DNA of 64,000 nt, taken from JBBROS01 sp963752225. Its GTDB lineage: Bacteria; Pseudomonadota; Alphaproteobacteria; Acetobacterales; Acetobacteraceae. The position numbers were made by a program, and so were the translations under genes. The notes beneath the pieces were generated by a model that worked only from the letters and a program-made list of their open reading frames with translations, was not told where the DNA came from and ran no database searches. Positions 33,328-41,155 of the stretch are shown piece by piece. Every line of letters begins with the position of its first letter. Position 1 is the stretch's first letter. Where the stretch lies: positions 1-64,000 of the forward strand of contig CAVVXS010000016.1 of assembly GCA_963752225.1 (NCBI GenBank), given 5' to 3'.

Positions 33328-35514
33328 GTGGGCGCCGTGATGCAGCGGCGCCGCTTTCTTGCCTCGGCTGCGGGCGGCGCCTTCGCGCTCGGCTGGATGC
33401 TGCCCGGCGGCGCCATCGAGGCAGCGGCTCAGCAGGCAGCCGCCCCGCTCACCCCCGCCTCGGCCGGCGGCACCCCGGTCGGCATTTGGGTGGTGATCAA
33501 GCCGGACGACACGACCGTGATCCGCATTGCCCGTTCCGAGATGGGGCAGGGCACGTTGACCGGCCTCGCGCAACTCGTCGCCGACGAGCTCGAGGCGGAC
33601 TGGTCCAAGGTCACCACCGAATACGTCCCGCCTGAGCAGAACCACATCAGCAAGCGCGCCTGGGGCGAGATGCTGACCGGCGGCAGCCAGGGCATCCGTC
33701 AATCGGTGGACTACGTGCGCCAAGGCGGCGCCGCGGCGCGTACCATGCTGGTGCAGGCCGCCGCCGAAAAATGGAACGTGCCGGCCAGTGAGTGCCGGGC
33801 GCAGAAGGGCACGGTGACCCATGCCGGAACCGGGCGTACCCTCCGCTATGGCGAGCTGGCACAAGCCGCCGCTGCCCTGCCGGTGCCGAAGGATGTGCCG
33901 CTGAAGGCGCCGGCCGACTGGACCATCATCGGCAAGCCCCTGCCGCGCCTGGATACCGCGGAAAAGACCAATGGCAGCGCACAGTTCGCCATCGACGTGA
34001 AGCTGCCCGGCATGCTGCTGGCGGCGATCGCGCAATGCCCGGTGTTCGGCGGCAAGTTTTCATCCTTTGACGCCAAGGCCGTCACCTCCATGCCGGGCGT
34101 CCGCTACGTGCTGCCAGTCGGCGACAACGCCGTCGCCGTGGTCGCCGACACCTGGTGGCAGGCCAAGACGGCACTTGAAAAATTGCCGATCACCTGGGAC
34201 GAGGGCAAGGACGCCGGGCTCGACAACGCCGCCATCGCGGCCCGTCTCGCCGAAGGCCTGGACGCCAAGGAGGCCGGCGTCGGCAACAAGGCGGGCGACG
34301 CGCCGGGCGCGCTGGCTGCGGCCAAGAAGGTCATCACCGCCACCTACGGCACGCCGTTCCTGAACCACGCCACGCTCGAGCCGATGAACTGCACCGCCAA
34401 GCTGGACGGCGACACGCTGGAGGTCTGGGTCGGCACCCAGAACGGTGACGCTTCGCTGGCCGCGGCGGCCGAGGCGGGCGGCGTGCCGCTGGAGAAGGTG
34501 CGCGTGAACAAGTTCCTGCTCGGCGGCGGCTTCGGCCGGCGCGGGCAGCAGGACTTCACCCGGCAAGCGGTGCTGCTGGCCAAGCAGGTTCCGGGGCGGC
34601 CGATCAAGTTGATCTGGTCGCGCGAGGAGGACATGCAGCACGGCTACTATCGTCCGATCACGCAATGCAAGCTGACGGCGGCGATGGACGACGCCGGCAA
34701 CGTGGACGCGCTGCATGTCCGGCTGAGCGGCCAAAGCATCATCGCCTCCCTGGCGCCCACCCGGCTCGAGAACGGCGTCGACACGCTGTCGATGCAGGGG
34801 CTGATCCCGTCCGAGTTCGGCTACAAGACGATTCCGAACCTGCTGATCGACTACGCCATGCGCAATACGTCGGTGCCGGTCGGGTTCTGGCGCGGGGTCA
34901 ACCACAACCAGAACGCCATCTATGTCGAGTGCTTCATCGACGAGCTGGCCGCGGCTGCCGGCAAGGACCCGCTCGAGTTCCGCCGCAGCCTGCTGGCGAA
35001 AAGCCCGAAGCACCTGGCCGTGCTCAACGCCGCGGCGGCGAAGGCCGGCTGGGGCACGCCGCTGCCTGAGGGCGTTTTCCGCGGCCTGTGCCAGAATTGC
35101 GGTTTTGGTAGTTACACGGCCGCGGTGGCCGAGGTGTCGGTCAGCAAGGCGGGCGAGCTCAAGATCCACCGCATCGTCGCCGCCACCGACCCCGGCTACG
35201 CCGTCAATCCCGATCAGATCACCGCCCAGGTCGAGGGCAGTTTCACCTACGGCTTGAGCGCGCTGCTCTACTCGGAAACCACCATCGACAAGGGGCGTGC
35301 CGTGGAAAGCAATTTCGACACCTACCAGGTGGCTCGCATGTCAGACACGCCGAAGATCGAGACCGTGCTGGCCCCCTCGGGTGGCTTCTGGGGCGGCGTC
35401 GGCGAGCCTACCATCGCGGTCGCTGCGCCGGCGGTGCTGAACGCGATCTACGCCGCGACCGGAAAGCGGGTCCGATCGCTGCCCTTGAAGAACGTCGACC
35501 TGAGTCACGCGTGA
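33328..35514 (+). CDS. Mo-hydroxylase large (molybdopterin-binding) subunit 1 (IorB type)
   Basis: A 728-residue catalytic subunit with an N-terminal twin-arginine-like leader (MQRRRFLASAAGGAFALGW), so the complex is probably exported folded. Typical segments are IARSEMGQGTLTGLAQLVADEL, the GGGFGRRGQQDF motif of the IorB branch, and the C-terminal WGGVGEPTIAVAAPA, whose Glu is the expected catalytic base next to molybdenum. GTG at 33328 lies two bases after the small-subunit stop; an ATG at 33340 just before the RR motif is an alternative. It is a close tandem paralogue of the next gene. The substrate (aldehyde or N-heterocycle) is unknown. Confidence 0.92.
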   Translation: MGAVMQRRRFLASAAGGAFALGWMLPGGAIEAAAQQAAAPLTPASAGGTPVGIWVVIKPDDTTVIRIARSEMGQGTLTGLAQLVADELEADWSKVTTEYVPPEQNHISKRAWGEMLTGGSQGIRQSVDYVRQGGAAARTMLVQAAAEKWNVPASECRAQKGTVTHAGTGRTLRYGELAQAAAALPVPKDVPLKAPADWTIIGKPLPRLDTAEKTNGSAQFAIDVKLPGMLLAAIAQCPVFGGKFSSFDAKAVTSMPGVRYVLPVGDNAVAVVADTWWQAKTALEKLPITWDEGKDAGLDNAAIAARLAEGLDAKEAGVGNKAGDAPGALAAAKKVITATYGTPFLNHATLEPMNCTAKLDGDTLEVWVGTQNGDASLAAAAEAGGVPLEKVRVNKFLLGGGFGRRGQQDFTRQAVLLAKQVPGRPIKLIWSREEDMQHGYYRPITQCKLTAAMDDAGNVDALHVRLSGQSIIASLAPTRLENGVDTLSMQGLIPSEFGYKTIPNLLIDYAMRNTSVPVGFWRGVNHNQNAIYVECFIDELAAAAGKDPLEFRRSLLAKSPKHLAVLNAAAAKAGWGTPLPEGVFRGLCQNCGFGSYTAAVAEVSVSKAGELKIHRIVAATDPGYAVNPDQITAQVEGSFTYGLSALLYSETTIDKGRAVESNFDTYQVARMSDTPKIETVLAPSGGFWGGVGEPTIAVAAPAVLNAIYAATGKRVRSLPLKNVDLSHA

Positions 35515-37688
35515 TGGGCGACGTCGGAGTGGCCGGGCTCAGCCGGCGCGGCGTCCTGGCCGGCCTCGCCGGCGTCTTCACCCTCGGCTGGACCGTGCCC
35601 GGCGGCGTCTTGCGCGCTGCCGCGGCGGAAGCGCCGGGCAAGGCCGCCGACGTCGGGATCTGGGTGGCGATCCACCCGGACGACACGGTCGTTGTGCGCA
35701 TCGCCCGGTCCGAGATGGGTCAGGGCACGCTCACCGGACTGGCTCAGCTCGTGACCGAGGAGCTGGAAGCCGACTGGCGCCACGTCCGCGCCGAGCTGGT
35801 GCCCCCGCACGAGAACCTGGCCGCCAAGCGCGCCTGGGGCGACATGTCCACTGGCGGCAGCCGCGGCCTGCGCACTTCGGTCGATTACGTGCGCCAGGGC
35901 GGTGCCGCGGCCCGCACCATGCTGATCCAGGCCGCCGCCGACCAGTGGAAGGTGCCGGCCGGCGAGTGCCGCGCCAAGCTCGGCGTGGTGTCGCACCCGG
36001 GCAGCGGACGTTCGCTGCGCTACGGCGAGCTGGCGCAGGCGGCGTCCGCAGTGCCGGTGCCGAAGGACGTGCCGCTGAAGCGCCGCGAGGACTGGACCGT
36101 GATCGGCCAGCCGCTACCGCGCCTCGACACCGCGCCGAAGCTGAACGGCTCGCTGCTCTACGGCATCGACGTGCAGGTGCCGGGCATGCTCTCGGCGGCG
36201 ATTGCGCAATGCCCGGTGTTCGGCGGCAAGCTCGCCGGCTTCGACGCGGCCGAGGTGCTGAAACGGTCCGGCGTGCGCCAGGTCGTGCCGGTGTTCGACA
36301 ACGCCGTCGCCGTGGTCGCCGACACCTGGTGGCAGGCAAAAACCGCACTCGAGGCGCTGCCGGTCCGCTGGGACGACGCCAAGAACGCCGGCGTGGACAG
36401 CCGGCAGATCGCCGAGCACCTCGCGCAAGGCCTCGATGCCAGCGACGCGGGCGCCGGCAACGTGATCGGCGACGCCAAGACGGCGCTCGGCGGCGCGGCC
36501 AAGCGGATCGAGGCCAGCTACGCCGCGCCGTTCCTCAACCATGCGACGATGGAGCCGATGAACTGCACCGCCCGCGTCGCCGATGGCGGCGTCGAGGTCT
36601 GGGTCGGCACCCAGAACGGCGACGCCACCCTGGCCGCCGCGGCCGAGGTGGCGGGCGTGCCGCTCGAGAAGGTGCGGGTCAACAAATACACCCTCGGCGG
36701 CGGCTTCGGCCGGCGCGGGCAGCAGGACTACGTGCGCCTCGCGGTCGCGGTCGCCAAGCAGGTGCCGGGCCGGCCGGTCAAGGTGCTGTGGTCCCGCGAG
36801 GAGGACATGCAGCACTGCTTCTACCGCCCGATCAGCCAGGCGAAGTTCGTGGGTGGCCTCGACGACAAGGGCAATCTCACCGCGCTGCACATGCGCATCA
36901 GCGGCCAGAGCATCAACGCCTGGCTGCGCCCCGACGGCAACCTGCCCGGCACCGACCTGCGGCAGATGCAGGGCGTGGTGCCGGAGGAGTTCGGCTACAA
37001 CGCCATCCCCAACCTGCTGATCGACTACGCCATGCGCAACACGCACGTGCCGGTCGGCCCGTGGCGCGGGGTGAACCTGAACCAGAACGCGTTCTATCTC
37101 GAATGCTTCATCGACGAGTTGGCGCATGAAGCGGGGCGCGACCCGCTGGAGTTCCGGCAGTCGCTGATGGCCAAGAACCCCCTGCACTTGGCGGTGCTGA
37201 ACGCCACTGCCGCCAAAGCGGAGTGGGGCAAGCCGCTCCCGCCCGGCGTGTTCCGCGGCATCGCGCAGAACTACGGCTATGGCAGCTACACCGCCGCCGT
37301 CGCCGAGGTTTCGGTCAGCGACAAGGGCCAGTTGCGCATCCACCGCATCGTCGCCGGCACCGACCCCGGGCATGTGGTCAACCCGGAGATGGTGACGGCC
37401 CAGGTCGAGGGCTCCTTCGTGTTCGGCCTCAGCGCCTGCCTGTTTTCCGAGATCACGGTGGAAAAAGGCCGCGTGGTGCAGGGCAACTTCGACACCTACG
37501 AGGTGATGCGCATGGAGCACATGCCGAAGGTCGAGACTGTCATGGCGCCCTCATACGGGTTCTGGGGCGGCGTCGGCGAGCCGACCATCGCGGTGGCGAC
37601 ACCCGCCGTGATCAATGCCATCTTCGCGGCGACCGGCAAGCGGGTACGCAGCCTGCCGCTCAAGCACACCGACCTGGCGAAGGCTTGA
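35511..37688 (+). CDS. Mo-hydroxylase large (molybdopterin-binding) subunit 2 (IorB type), tandem paralogue
   Basis: A 725-residue paralogue of the preceding protein, aligning along the full length with long identical blocks (IARSEMGQGTLTGLAQLV, VDYVRQGGAAARTML, GGGFGRRGQQD, WGGVGEPTIAVA). It keeps the GGGFGRR motif and the catalytic GVGE Glu, so it looks competent rather than a decayed copy. The leader LSRRGVLAGLAGVFTLGW is also twin-arginine-like. The start (GTG 35511 or ATG 35514) overlaps the stop of the first copy. Only one small subunit is encoded, so both may share it or form a heteromeric enzyme. Confidence 0.92.
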   Translation: MMGDVGVAGLSRRGVLAGLAGVFTLGWTVPGGVLRAAAAEAPGKAADVGIWVAIHPDDTVVVRIARSEMGQGTLTGLAQLVTEELEADWRHVRAELVPPHENLAAKRAWGDMSTGGSRGLRTSVDYVRQGGAAARTMLIQAAADQWKVPAGECRAKLGVVSHPGSGRSLRYGELAQAASAVPVPKDVPLKRREDWTVIGQPLPRLDTAPKLNGSLLYGIDVQVPGMLSAAIAQCPVFGGKLAGFDAAEVLKRSGVRQVVPVFDNAVAVVADTWWQAKTALEALPVRWDDAKNAGVDSRQIAEHLAQGLDASDAGAGNVIGDAKTALGGAAKRIEASYAAPFLNHATMEPMNCTARVADGGVEVWVGTQNGDATLAAAAEVAGVPLEKVRVNKYTLGGGFGRRGQQDYVRLAVAVAKQVPGRPVKVLWSREEDMQHCFYRPISQAKFVGGLDDKGNLTALHMRISGQSINAWLRPDGNLPGTDLRQMQGVVPEEFGYNAIPNLLIDYAMRNTHVPVGPWRGVNLNQNAFYLECFIDELAHEAGRDPLEFRQSLMAKNPLHLAVLNATAAKAEWGKPLPPGVFRGIAQNYGYGSYTAAVAEVSVSDKGQLRIHRIVAGTDPGHVVNPEMVTAQVEGSFVFGLSACLFSEITVEKGRVVQGNFDTYEVMRMEHMPKVETVMAPSYGFWGGVGEPTIAVATPAVINAIFAATGKRVRSLPLKHTDLAKA

Positions 37689-37690
37689 CC

Positions 37691-37945
37691 TTGCGGGCTT
37701 GGCTGCTGGGCGGGGCAGTGCTGCTGGCCGCCGCGGGGCCGCCGCCCGGTGCGGAAAGCTGCACCGGCTGCCACGTGAAGGGCGGCGGCGTCGGCCTGCT
37801 GCTGGGCCGCCCGGCGCAGGACACGGTGCGCGAGATGGAAGCCTACCGCAGCGGCCAGCGCCCGGCGACGCTGATGAACCGCATCGTCAAGGGCTTCACC
37901 CCGGACGAAGTCACGCAGCTCGCCGTCTGGTTCGCCGGCCAATGA
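37691..37945 (+). CDS. Small monoheme c-type cytochrome (SoxE/FccA-like)
   Basis: An 84-residue cytochrome with a signal peptide (MRAWLLGGAVLLAAAGPPPGA), one heme motif CTGCH, and a likely Met axial ligand in TLMNRIVKGF. The C-terminal helix FTPDEVTQLAVWFAGQ is typical. It starts with TTG at 37691, two bases after the paralogue's stop; there is no suitable ATG. Its stop overlaps the ATG of the flavoprotein gene (ATGA), which marks it as the cytochrome half of a flavocytochrome c / SoxEF pair. It could also accept electrons from the molybdenum enzyme upstream. Confidence 0.82.
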   Translation: MRAWLLGGAVLLAAAGPPPGAESCTGCHVKGGGVGLLLGRPAQDTVREMEAYRSGQRPATLMNRIVKGFTPDEVTQLAVWFAGQ

Positions 37946-39204
37946 GGCGCCGCCCCATGAAGCGCCGCACCGTCCTGGCGGGCGCGCTGACGGCGCCGTT
38001 CGTGGCCCGCGCGCAGGGGGCGGCCAAGCTGGTCGTGGTGGGCGGCGGTTTCGCCGGCGCCACCGCGGCGCGGGCGCTGGCCGCCGCCGGGCACCAAGTC
38101 ACGATGATCGAGGCGGACGCGCAATACGTGTCCTGCCCGTTCAGCAACCCGGTCGTGGCCGGGCTGCGCGACCTGGAGGACCAGCAGTTCGGCTGGGAAA
38201 AGGTCACTGCAGCCGGCGTCAAGCTGGTGCGGGCCCGGGCCACCGGCGTCGACGTGGCCGCCAAGCGGGTGCTGCTGGACGGGTCCGCGGCGGAGTACGA
38301 CCGGCTGGTGCTGGCGCCCGGCATCGACCTGCGGCTCGGCGCCGATGCAGGGGCGCTGCCGGGATACGATCAGGCCGCAACGGCGCTGATGCCGCACGCT
38401 TGGAAGGCCGGGCTGCAAACGACGCTGCTGCGCTCGCAGCTCGAGGCCATGCCCGACGGCGGCACCGTCGTCATGGTGGTGCCGAACAACCCCTACCGTT
38501 GCCCGCCCGGCCCCTACGAGCGCGCCAGCCTGATCGCCTGGTACTTGAAGCAGAACAAGCCGCGCAGCAAGCTGATCGTGCTCGACGCAAAGGACGTGTT
38601 CAGCAAGCAGAAGCTGTTCCAGCAAGCCTGGGCCAAGCTTTACCCCGGCCTGCTCGAATGGGTTTCCTTGTCCGATGGCGGAAAGGTCACGTCCGTCGAC
38701 CCGGCCGCCATGACCGTCACCACCGATTTCGCCACCCAGCACGGCGACGTCGTCAACGTGATCCCGCCGCAGCGCGCCGGCGCCATCGCGGTCGCCGCCG
38801 GTGTCGCCGACCGCACCGGGTGGTGTCCGGTCGATCCGCAATCCTTCGAAAGCACCAGGGTCGCCGGCATCCACGTGATCGGCGACGCGGCGATCATGGG
38901 GGCGATGCCGAAATCCGCCTTCGCCGCCAACGCGCAGGCCAAGGTGTGCGCGCTGGCCATCACTAATCTGCTGGCAGGCCGGCCGCCGGCCGAGCCGCGG
39001 CTGATCAACACCTGCTACAGCTTGGTCGCGCCCCAATATGGGATTTCGGTGGCCGGGGTGTACCGGCCGGTCAACGGGCAGCTGACCGACATCGACGGCG
39101 CCGGCGGCACCAGCGCGCTCGACGCCGGGCCGGATGTCAGGGCGCAGGAGGCGGCTTACGCGGATGTCTGGTATCGCACGATCACTGGCGCTGTGTTCGG
39201 CTAG
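37942..39204 (+). CDS. soxF: Flavocytochrome c sulfide dehydrogenase-type flavoprotein (SoxF/FccB-like)
   Basis: A 420-residue FAD protein with a twin-arginine-like leader (MKRRTVLAGALTAPFVARAQG) and a Rossmann dinucleotide motif KLVVVGGGFAGATAARAL. It has NNPYRCPPGPYERASL with a first redox Cys, HVIGDAAIMGAMPKSAFAANAQAKVCA, and a second Cys in INTCYSLVAPQYG. This is the SoxF/FccB architecture, which oxidises sulfide and passes electrons to a small cytochrome. ATG at 37942 overlaps the cytochrome stop; an ATG at 37957 just before the RR motif is also possible. The 3' end overlaps soxX by about 40 bases. Confidence 0.88.
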   Translation: MRRRPMKRRTVLAGALTAPFVARAQGAAKLVVVGGGFAGATAARALAAAGHQVTMIEADAQYVSCPFSNPVVAGLRDLEDQQFGWEKVTAAGVKLVRARATGVDVAAKRVLLDGSAAEYDRLVLAPGIDLRLGADAGALPGYDQAATALMPHAWKAGLQTTLLRSQLEAMPDGGTVVMVVPNNPYRCPPGPYERASLIAWYLKQNKPRSKLIVLDAKDVFSKQKLFQQAWAKLYPGLLEWVSLSDGGKVTSVDPAAMTVTTDFATQHGDVVNVIPPQRAGAIAVAAGVADRTGWCPVDPQSFESTRVAGIHVIGDAAIMGAMPKSAFAANAQAKVCALAITNLLAGRPPAEPRLINTCYSLVAPQYGISVAGVYRPVNGQLTDIDGAGGTSALDAGPDVRAQEAAYADVWYRTITGAVFG

Positions 39205-39550
39205 TCTTGTCGCCATGGCCGCCGGACCTGCTCCCGGCGATGCGCAGAGGGGTTATGCCGTGGTGATCCGCCAAACCAGCACCTGCACGCTGTGCCATGC
39301 CGGCCCGTTCCCGAACCCGCATCTGCAGGGCACGATCGGCCCCGACCTGCACGGTGTCGGAGCGCGGCTCGACGCGGACGCAATCCGCGCGCGGCTGGTG
39401 GACGCCTCCGAGCTGAATCCGGACACCGTCATGCCGTCCTTCGGCACGGTCGGCGGCCGAACCCGGGTCGGTGCGCCATGGCAAGGCAAGCCCATCCTGA
39501 CGCCGCAGGAGATCGAGGACGCCACCGCCTACCTCGCCGGGCTGAAGTGA
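39164..39550 (+). CDS. soxX: Sulfur-oxidation cytochrome SoxX
   Basis: A 128-residue monoheme cytochrome with a signal peptide (MSGIARSLALCSASLVAMAAG), heme motif CTLCH in TSTCTLCHAGPFPNPHLQG, then IGPDLHGVGARLDADAIRARLVD and the Met ligand region NPDTVMPSFG. This is the SoxX pattern. SoxX pairs with SoxA to attach thiosulfate to the SoxYZ carrier. ATG at 39164 is chosen because it yields a good leader; it lies 41 bases inside the soxF frame. An ATG at 39215 would leave no leader. Confidence 0.85.
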   Translation: MSGIARSLALCSASLVAMAAGPAPGDAQRGYAVVIRQTSTCTLCHAGPFPNPHLQGTIGPDLHGVGARLDADAIRARLVDASELNPDTVMPSFGTVGGRTRVGAPWQGKPILTPQEIEDATAYLAGLK

Positions 39551-39972
39551 TCCGCCGGCGGCACGTGCTGCTGGGGGTGGGCCTCACCGTCGTCGCCGGC
39601 CCGGCAATCGCCACTCCGCGCGAAGTGGAACTCGAGATCGCCAAGGTGACGGGCGGCAAGACCCCGCAGCAGGGCCACGTGACGCTGGACCTGGCGCAGA
39701 TGGTGGAGAACGGCAACGCGGTCGGCATCATCGTCTCGGCCGCGCCGCCCGAGGGCCGCACCGTCCAAAGCCTTCACGTGTTCGCCGAAGGAAACCCGAA
39801 CCCGGAAGTGCTGCACGCCACCTTCGGCCCGGCCTCCTTCGCGCCGAAACTGTCCACCCGGATGCGGCTCGCGACCTCGCAGACCGTGGTCGCGGTCGGC
39901 GTGCTGGACGACGGCTCGTGCTGGACCGACAGCGTTTCGGTCATCGTCACCCTCGCCGCCTGCCTGGAGTAA
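39547..39972 (+). CDS. soxY: SoxY-like sulfur carrier protein with atypical C-terminus
   Basis: A 141-residue SoxY homologue: a short RR leader (IRRRHVLLGVGLTVVAGPAIA), then GHVTLDLAQMVENGNAVGIIVSA, SLHVFAEGNPNPEVLHATFGP and STRMRLATSQTVVAVGVLDDGS. Canonical SoxY ends in GGCGG, a flexible arm whose Cys carries the sulfur substrate. This protein ends VTLAACLE, retaining a Cys three residues from the end but no flanking glycines. A second Cys is in GSCWT. GTG at 39547 overlaps the soxX stop (GTGA). The reading frame around the end was rechecked and is clean. Confidence 0.85.
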   Translation: MIRRRHVLLGVGLTVVAGPAIATPREVELEIAKVTGGKTPQQGHVTLDLAQMVENGNAVGIIVSAAPPEGRTVQSLHVFAEGNPNPEVLHATFGPASFAPKLSTRMRLATSQTVVAVGVLDDGSCWTDSVSVIVTLAACLE

Positions 39973-39978
39973 GCCCGG

Positions 39979-40296
39979 ATGCGCGTGCTGCTGAACGTGC
40001 CCAAGACGGCGAAGAAAGGGGAGGCGATCGAGGTCAAGATCCTCATCAGCCACCCGATGGAGAGCGGCCAACGCCGCGACGAGATGGGTCAGCTGGTGCC
40101 GCGCATGGTGATCAACGACTTCCGCTGCACCTATAACGGCACCGAGGTGGTGCACCTGTCCTTGTTCCCCGCCATCGCCGCCAACCCGTTCCTGTCATTC
40201 GCGGCCCGGGCCGACGTTTCGGGAACGCTTGAGTTTTCCTGGAAGGACGACAGCGGGGCGTCGCAGACCGAAACGGCGCATGTTGAGGTTACGTGA
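39979..40296 (+). CDS. soxZ: Sulfur carrier complex subunit SoxZ
   Basis: A 105-residue protein without leader, of standard SoxZ length. It has the family pattern: VKILISHPMESGQRRDEMGQLVPRMVINDFRCTYNG, then VHLSLFPAIAANPFLSFAARADVSGTLEFSW. It binds SoxY and is exported with it. The gene starts six bases after the soxY stop. It is followed by a 127-base gap filled by a palindromic repeat before soxA. Confidence 0.94.
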   Translation: MRVLLNVPKTAKKGEAIEVKILISHPMESGQRRDEMGQLVPRMVINDFRCTYNGTEVVHLSLFPAIAANPFLSFAARADVSGTLEFSWKDDSGASQTETAHVEVT

Positions 40297-40335
40297 GCAG
40301 CAACCCCGGCGCCTTTCCCGCCGCCGCCACAACAC

Positions 40336-40430
40336 ACGTCATCCCCGGACTTGATCCGGGGATCTCTGGCCGGTTGCCGCCATACGATCCCGACGTCACG
40401 AGATGGCCGGGTCGAGCCCGGCGATGACGT
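40336..40430. repeat. Palindromic repeat, family B (CCCCGGACTTGATCCGGGG type), between soxZ and soxA
   Basis: GTCATCCCCGGACTTGATCC GGGGATC (40338-40364) is a strong hairpin. A second half, GATGGCCGGGTCGAGCCCGG CGATGAC (40402-40428), forms another hairpin and ends inside the soxA start region. The same element occurs as an inverted pair between yajC and sodB. It is a widespread dispersed palindrome of alphaproteobacteria. Confidence 0.75.
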
Positions 40431-41155
40431 GGCGCAAGAGAGGAATGGCGGCCCTCAGCCTCCTCCTCCTCGGCGCCGCCCCGCCCCGGAGCGGCCGCGA
40501 CGACGCCAGCCCCGCCACCCGGGCAATGCAGGACGACGACACCGCAAACCCCGCCATGCTGTGGGTGCAGCAGGGCGCCACCCTGTGGGACCGCGATTGC
40601 GCCACCTGCCACGGCAAGCCCGAGACGATGCGCGGCACGAGCGCCCGCTACCCCGAATACGACAAGCGTCTCAGCCGCCCGGTCACGCTGGCGGGCCGGG
40701 TCAACCAATGCCGCACCGACCGCGCCGGCAAGACCGCCTGGAGCCCCGACAGCGACGAGATGCTGTCCGTGACCGCGCTGCTCGGCCTGCAATCGCGTGG
40801 GCTGCCGGTCGCCATCGACGGCGGCGGCCCGGCGGCGCCGTTCATCGAGCAGGGCCGCGCCTTGTTCGACCAGCGCGAGGGTCAGCTCAACCTGTCCTGC
40901 GCGCAGTGCCACGACCAGCTCGCCGGGCAGCGGCTGGGCGGCGCGCGCGTGCCGCAAGGGCAGCCGAACGGCTACCCGCTGTATCGGCTCGAATGGCAGT
41001 CGATGGGCTCGCTCGACCGCCGCTTACGCAACTGCATGACCGGCGTGCGCGCCGAGCCGCTGCCCCCCGACAGCCCGGAGATGGCGGCGCTGCAATTCTA
41101 CCTCGGCTACCGCTCGAACGGCCTCACGGTGGAGACGCCCGCGGTTCGGCCGTGA
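40424..41155 (+). CDS. soxA: Sulfur-oxidation diheme cytochrome SoxA
   Basis: A 243-residue secreted cytochrome with two heme motifs, CATCH (DRDCATCHG) and CAQCH (LSCAQCHD), and the SoxA active-site Cys in LRNCMTGVRAEPLPPDSPE. With SoxX it forms the enzyme that joins thiosulfate to the SoxY cysteine. Start choice is uncertain: ATG 40403 is repeat-derived, ATG 40424 gives the leader MTWRKRGMAALSLLLLGAAP and is preferred, and ATG 40445 gives a shorter one. The gene end overlaps the convergent hydrolase gene by 32 bases. Confidence 0.9.
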   Translation: MTWRKRGMAALSLLLLGAAPPRSGRDDASPATRAMQDDDTANPAMLWVQQGATLWDRDCATCHGKPETMRGTSARYPEYDKRLSRPVTLAGRVNQCRTDRAGKTAWSPDSDEMLSVTALLGLQSRGLPVAIDGGGPAAPFIEQGRALFDQREGQLNLSCAQCHDQLAGQRLGGARVPQGQPNGYPLYRLEWQSMGSLDRRLRNCMTGVRAEPLPPDSPEMAALQFYLGYRSNGLTVETPAVRP

